Of a DNA stretch of 64,000 bases, positions 59,255 to 64,000 are shown piece by piece. The notes beneath the pieces are model-generated. The model did not search any database. It was not told the origin of the DNA and was given only the letters and a program-made list of their open reading frames with translations. Made by a program: the position numbers and the translations under genes. Source of the DNA: Ricinus communis (lineage: Eukaryota; Streptophyta; Magnoliopsida; Malpighiales; Euphorbiaceae); contig NC_063265.1 in NCBI RefSeq assembly GCF_019578655.1, positions 11,008,501-11,072,500 on the forward strand, in the 5' to 3' direction. Within the stretch, counting starts at the first letter, position 1. Each line of letters opens with the position of its first letter.

Positions 59255-62200
59255 AATAACAAATACAATTAAGTTAGCTTCTTCTTGTTGTTTGAGAGTT
59301 TTTCTTTTCTTTTGGTTATAATTTTCTTCTGGTACAGTTTGGTTTATGCGTAAATGTGTAAGACGGGTTTTGTATCGGTTGGTTGATTTGGTTGTTTTCC
59401 GTTTATCTGATGTGGGTCTGATGTGGAATTGGATAAAATACCCATTTTCTAGGATTCTATTATTTATTTTTCCTTGTTTTGCTTCATTTTATTATTATTA
59501 TTATATTTATTCTTAAAAAAATAATGCTCTTTTGGGTTTTCATAAAATAAAAAAAATAACAAATACCAATTTGACCATAACCGATTTTTATATATATTTT
59601 ATTTATTGCCGCGCCCTTAGCCTGCAGAACAGAATTGTTATTCTTTTATAGATACTAAACCCCTATTAATATTCCTAAAAAAAAAAAAAACCTATTAATA
59701 TTGGGAATATTAAATAAAATATTATTCTAAATTCAATATATTGTATAACGCCGTATTACAATTACTTCATTGCAAAGTCTCATGTGCTCCAAATTTCAAA
59801 ATTTAAAATAAATATTTATTACTTCGTTAATGAATTGTGGTGTATAAGATATATTTTATTTGACCAATAAAATTATGTGATGTGGTGATAAAAAGATAAA
59901 TAGGAAAGTGGATAAGCAAAATGCCAAAATGGATGTGTTTTTGGTTTTATAGCAAGATGGGGAGAAAATATCCACTACTTGCATTCTGTAGAAAGGAATG
60001 GTCGTTTTGGTCCCTATCGATATACAATTGAAATCTCATCAAATTGTTGTTGTGCATATCCATTGTTTTTGAGACAGATTCGGTCTCTTTGGGGTCTTTC
60101 AATCATTCATTTTTTTTGTGAAAGAGAAGTGTTCAATTATTTGGAATTTTGAATAGATTTAGATATTATTCCTCTCCAACTTGAAACATAAAATTTAAAT
60201 TTGATTTATATGAAAAATAATTTTAAAATTAAATTATGGGGTACCCTTTTTATGATTTTATCCTATTCAAAGTTTTCTTTAAGTTTATTTCAATGAATTC
60301 TAATAAAAGCACAGATTTTCAATTTGGAGAAGATGATCTCTTGTAGAAGAATTGTAGCCTTTGACATTTTGTTTTTGAACAAATTTGATTTGATACATTA
60401 TTCAATTCCATCACAATTGTGCCGTTCGGAAAATTATGAGGATTAAGTATTTGCTTTTCTTTCCCTTCGTGATATAGCTAATAATAAACAATTTTAATTA
60501 TAAAATTAATAGTGATTTTTCTAATTAAGAAAAATATATAAATAATAGTCGTATATAAAAATAATTTCTTAACGAAAAACGTGGCAATAGATATAATGAA
60601 AGGACATGAGGGCATATGAACTCATTCAAAACACGGTAGAATTTCTATTGGAAATAGTGGCTTCTTGTTGAATGTTGATGATTGCTGATTGGATAGGGAG
60701 ACACGACCCTTTTCAAAAACCGATGGCTACGATTGGATGACTCCAGTGTGATGCGGCGGCTCATTGTGGCCCCACAGTTACCTTTTGAGGAATTCATCAT
60801 TTTTACTGTAGGCATGAAAAAAAAAAAGTAACTTTTTATTATATTTGTAGTATATGAGGTTTTCAACGAATATCTAAAGAGAAAAGTTATAACAAATAAA
60901 AGAAGTGTATTATAAAGGAAATTAAAATTGATTATATTTTTGCTTCTTATGTAAGCTTAGGCATAAAGAAACATTGTTCAATAATTCTCATGATTCAACA
61001 AATAATAATAGAAAAAGTATTTGAGTTAAGTTAATAAATAAAAAGTGGAAAAAATTAAGTGTATATTAAAAAAATTGGGAGTCTATACTTATATAGCTAA
61101 TAATATAATAGGAGATATTATTTATAATAATTAAATGTTATAGTAGATAGATGAATACAGTAAAATATTAAGTTCAAATTAATTATTATAAATAATACTC
61201 GATTATATGTAATACTATGCAAATATAATAAAAGAGAGTATCTCCACAAATCAAACATTACAGTAAAGAATAGCTCAGTGGTAAACAAAGCTTTACTTTT
61301 TGTGGAAGTTAAAACAAAAGAGAAAACCTTATATTTACCCATTTTGTATTAAGACATTTGCTTTATAATTAAAAAGAGATAGTGAATCAAATTGTTATGA
61401 ATTACTCATAGTGGGCCTATAAAAGACAAAATTGGCATTGGCATTGGCATTTGGGCACTATATTGCTACTTTTTCGTTAGAAATGCTGTTTTTTTAATTA
61501 AATATTAATGGACCAGAGCTGTCTTACACATTTGCAGGTTCTGAAAGGGCAACCTGGGCATAGTATTTTGTCACTTGCTCCTGAACTTTTTCTGTGTATA
61601 ATATTAATTAAAAAAAAAAAAAAAAAAAACTGTTGGGTGTTATAATTAAATATTAATTTCTCTTTTTGGTAGGCTAGGAAATAGGAGCTTGTCATGTTTG
61701 TAGGGCCGATATGTGAAAGGACTGAGGCTGTAATTGGATTGAGCTTGCCGTATTTTAACAGCTTTAACTTAATTTTGATATAGTCTATAATAAGAGTTTG
61801 AGCTTGATTTGTAATAAAGCTTAAACTATGTTTATTTAAAACAATTAAATTTGCATTTGAGTTAAGTTGAATTCATAAGTAACTCATTTTATTATAACAA
61901 ATAAATATACTTCAGGAAATGATATTAAAAAGAAAATCTGAGCTTATTAAAGGTAATAAATCGTAAATGAGTGGAATTTAGGTTTGAGTTGTTAACTTTG
62001 CTTATTGATCTTATCAAAAGTAGACTTGCATATTTTATTAGATTGAAGTTGAATTGATAATATTACTCAACTCAGAGTTTAACTCGTTTAATAAAATAAA
62101 TAAACTTTTATTGAGTTCGAATTTGAATATTTTATGGTCGATATAAAAATAGATTAAGGTAAAGAAATTAAGGACATGAAAGTGGGTTAGTATATTCTCT

Positions 62201-63191
62201 TTCAAGTTTTAACACATGAAGTTTTGAAATGGCTATGGATGCTGGGCTCAATTGGAAGAGCTGTTGATGGACTTAGAAGCTGCCCAATCCAAGAACAAAC
62301 CCAGCCAGGATTAAGACAGCCTTTTTCTTCCGAAGCCCAACATGCGAAAGGCCCGAATATTGGATGAAAAACTTAAACATACTTACGAAATTAGAAAGTT
62401 TCATCAACGATTAACAATTTATTGGTTTGAGATAATTACTCAAAATTTTTTGGAGGTGTTTTCTTGTTCTTTTTCTAGGTGTGTTCAGAGACGTAATTAT
62501 ATTCTAAAATCTTAATTTGCTACTATAAGAATATTGCATTTCTTTTTTCATTTTCATCAAGTTACACATATAAAATGATTGTTAAATTTATTTAGTTTTT
62601 ATCTTACAGAAGTACGAAGATGGAAGTTGTCAAAGCATTCCAATTTGAGAAATTTTGATGCGAACAATACTGGGAACATCGCTTTCATTTAATTAAAGAT
62701 GAAGTGAGTGTTTAAATGTTTGGGACAATTCATTAATTAGTTGAGATTATTAATTTTTTAAATATTTATTTATCAAAATTTTACTATTTTATATAATATA
62801 TATATAAGAATTAAGTTTTAGTTTTTAACCTATAATCCCATTCAACTAAAATAATCTATATATTATACTCAATCTATCTGACTATATTAGAGTAATAAAA
62901 ATAATTTATCAAATTCTCCCAATATAACTAATTAGGTAATCAAAATTGATAAATATAAACATTACATGTTTAACTTAAAAGAAGAAGTAGGTAGGGTTAT
63001 AAATATGCTTAGACTACTATATTTTCCAAACCCTACTCATACCCAGTGAAATTTATTTGAATATAAATAATATTTATTATCTAGTCAACTTGAACATTAT
63101 TTAATTTTAATTGGATGGATTTAGAGTAGGTATTTACTCATAGAATGCAGATTACCAACCCTAGAATTTGACTGTATAAATAGTATTACCA

Positions 63192-63210
63192 GTGTGTGTG
63201 TGTGTGTGTG
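63192..63210. repeat. (GT)n microsatellite
   Basis: About nine GT units, uninterrupted. Confidence 0.85.
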
Positions 63211-63238
63211 AATATGAAGATTTTCGAATAGTAATTTC

Positions 63239-63257
63239 AATTGTGCAGTGCACAATT
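63239..63257. repeat. Perfect 19-bp palindrome
   Basis: Arms AATTGTGCA and TGCACAATT are separated by one base. No gene starts nearby, so its role is unknown and it may be chance or a transposon relic. Confidence 0.7.
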
Positions 63258-64000
63258 ATTTAGGTGAGGTCTAAATCATTTGACATGTGATACATGTTAC
63301 ATTTAGTCCTTAAAGTCGAACTTTTTCTCTTTGATAATGTCATAATTGAGGATTAAAGTGGCTTATGGATAAGCCCATTCATATATCAAAACCGATTTCC
63401 TCATATTGATATGGTTTTCTTTTCTGTCTCGAAAAGAAAAATGGTATGTACATAGGCAATTATTTAGCTGTCTGTCAGTCCAATGAAATGTAGTACGATA
63501 AAACTCAGAATTTTGCACCCCTTAAATAGAGACAAATGAAGGTGAGGGTAGCAGGTTCTCTAAAATCACTGGGTGAAATTTCACTTTATTTTTAAAATAA
63601 AACCATGTATGTGGTGCTAAGGTAAGAACCTTCCAAGTGATTTCTAATGGTCCCAATCATACAAAGCTTTCAATTTTAATGCATTTTCCACGAATTTTCA
63701 TTTTTTTTCAGGTACATATGATATGAGACCCCCCAATCATTCCACTTCAAACCCTTCCTGTGCCACAAAAAATTGGATAAATTCTCACTAAAAGAAAAAC
63801 AACAAATGATTTTCACAGATTCAATGTAGAAGTCTTTAAAAAGGAAAAGAGAAACTTTTAGAAAGAGGTTTATTGTGGATAAAGAAATTGACTTACGAAG
63901 TGTCTGTCAACTGTTTGGGGAAAAAAAGAAAAAGATGTAACGTTTGTGACAAGTGTGGGGGTTTAGGCACCTTTGCCTATGTTACAAGTTTTTGAACGTT

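Larger units (their letters stand above)
59255..64000. other. bZIP upstream region and gene-free AT-rich DNA
   Basis: The first several hundred bases are the bZIP promoter and leader. Beyond that no coding region is supported. Notable pieces are a 61,735-62,130 stretch with recurring GAGTT/GAGCTT phrases that looks like degraded repeat, a (GT)n run at 63192-63210, and a perfect 19-bp palindrome at 63239-63257. No RNA gene was recognised. Confidence 0.5.

Noticed and set aside
61264..61300. TAGCTCAGTGGTAAA, like a tRNA D-arm/box A
   Set aside because: No box B at the right distance and no acceptor stem, so not a tRNA.
62240..62275. GGCTCAATTGGAAGAGC, like a tRNA D-arm
   Set aside because: No anticodon arm, T-arm or closing stem follows; probably chance.
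62992..63163. Possible 170-bp MITE with TAGGGTT ends
   Set aside because: Only seven terminal bases match and the flanks show no 8-bp target duplication.

Overview
This is nuclear DNA from a flowering plant, most likely a rosid eudicot. The genes carry GT-AG introns, the spacers are very AT-rich, and the protein families (Aux/IAA, PLS-class PPR, group C bZIP, UNE12-type bHLH, chloroplast TatA) are plant ones. Gene styles suit Malpighiales (castor, cassava or poplar-like), but I cannot fix the species from sequence alone. There are no prokaryotic operons, CRISPR arrays or complete tRNA genes that I can see.

Layout. 1-8.9 kb is gene-free. It holds decayed transposon material: two oppositely oriented RNase H remnants of LINE type, a possible hAT-like end, a presumed non-autonomous element with internal 122-bp repeats, and a degenerate tandem array. 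8.9-22.5 kb is a head-to-head pair of auxin co-repressor genes: an IAA16/IAA7/IAA14-type gene on the minus strand and an IAA1-4-type gene on the plus strand. The 10.4 kb between their start codons carries auxin-response-element motifs, a TCP/G-box-like island and a nuclear copy of plastid ycf1 with three in-frame stops. 25.2-28.1 kb is a 2,915-bp solo LTR with a perfect 5-bp target-site duplication. 29.0-37.4 kb is MED14 (Mediator tail/scaffold subunit, STRUWWELPETER), eight exons. 38.3-40.3 kb is an intronless PPR gene on the minus strand. 42.6-46.6 kb is a UNE12-like bHLH gene. 48.8-51.8 kb is chloroplast TatA/Tha4. 53.1-54.5 kb is a second intronless PPR gene. 55.3-59.3 kb is a group C bZIP (CPRF2/bZIP10/25/63 type). 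59.3-64.0 kb shows no gene.

I assembled the spliced models by hand from donor/acceptor sites. All eight keep frame to the final stop: 258, 200, 1822, 652, 326, 149, 477 and 453 residues. As I remember the Arabidopsis locus numbers, the order IAA16 - MED14 - PPR matches At3g04730-04740-04750, UNE12 and bZIP10 lie near each other (At4g02590, At4g02640), and TatA and bZIP63 are near neighbours (At5g28750, At5g28770). The window therefore looks like one ancestral block that Arabidopsis now holds in pieces.

I found no convincing new biological system. The best leads are the ARF-site architecture in the Aux/IAA spacer, the young-looking solo LTR just upstream of MED14, the block microsynteny, and the NUPT whose stops all fit C-to-T or G-to-A decay.
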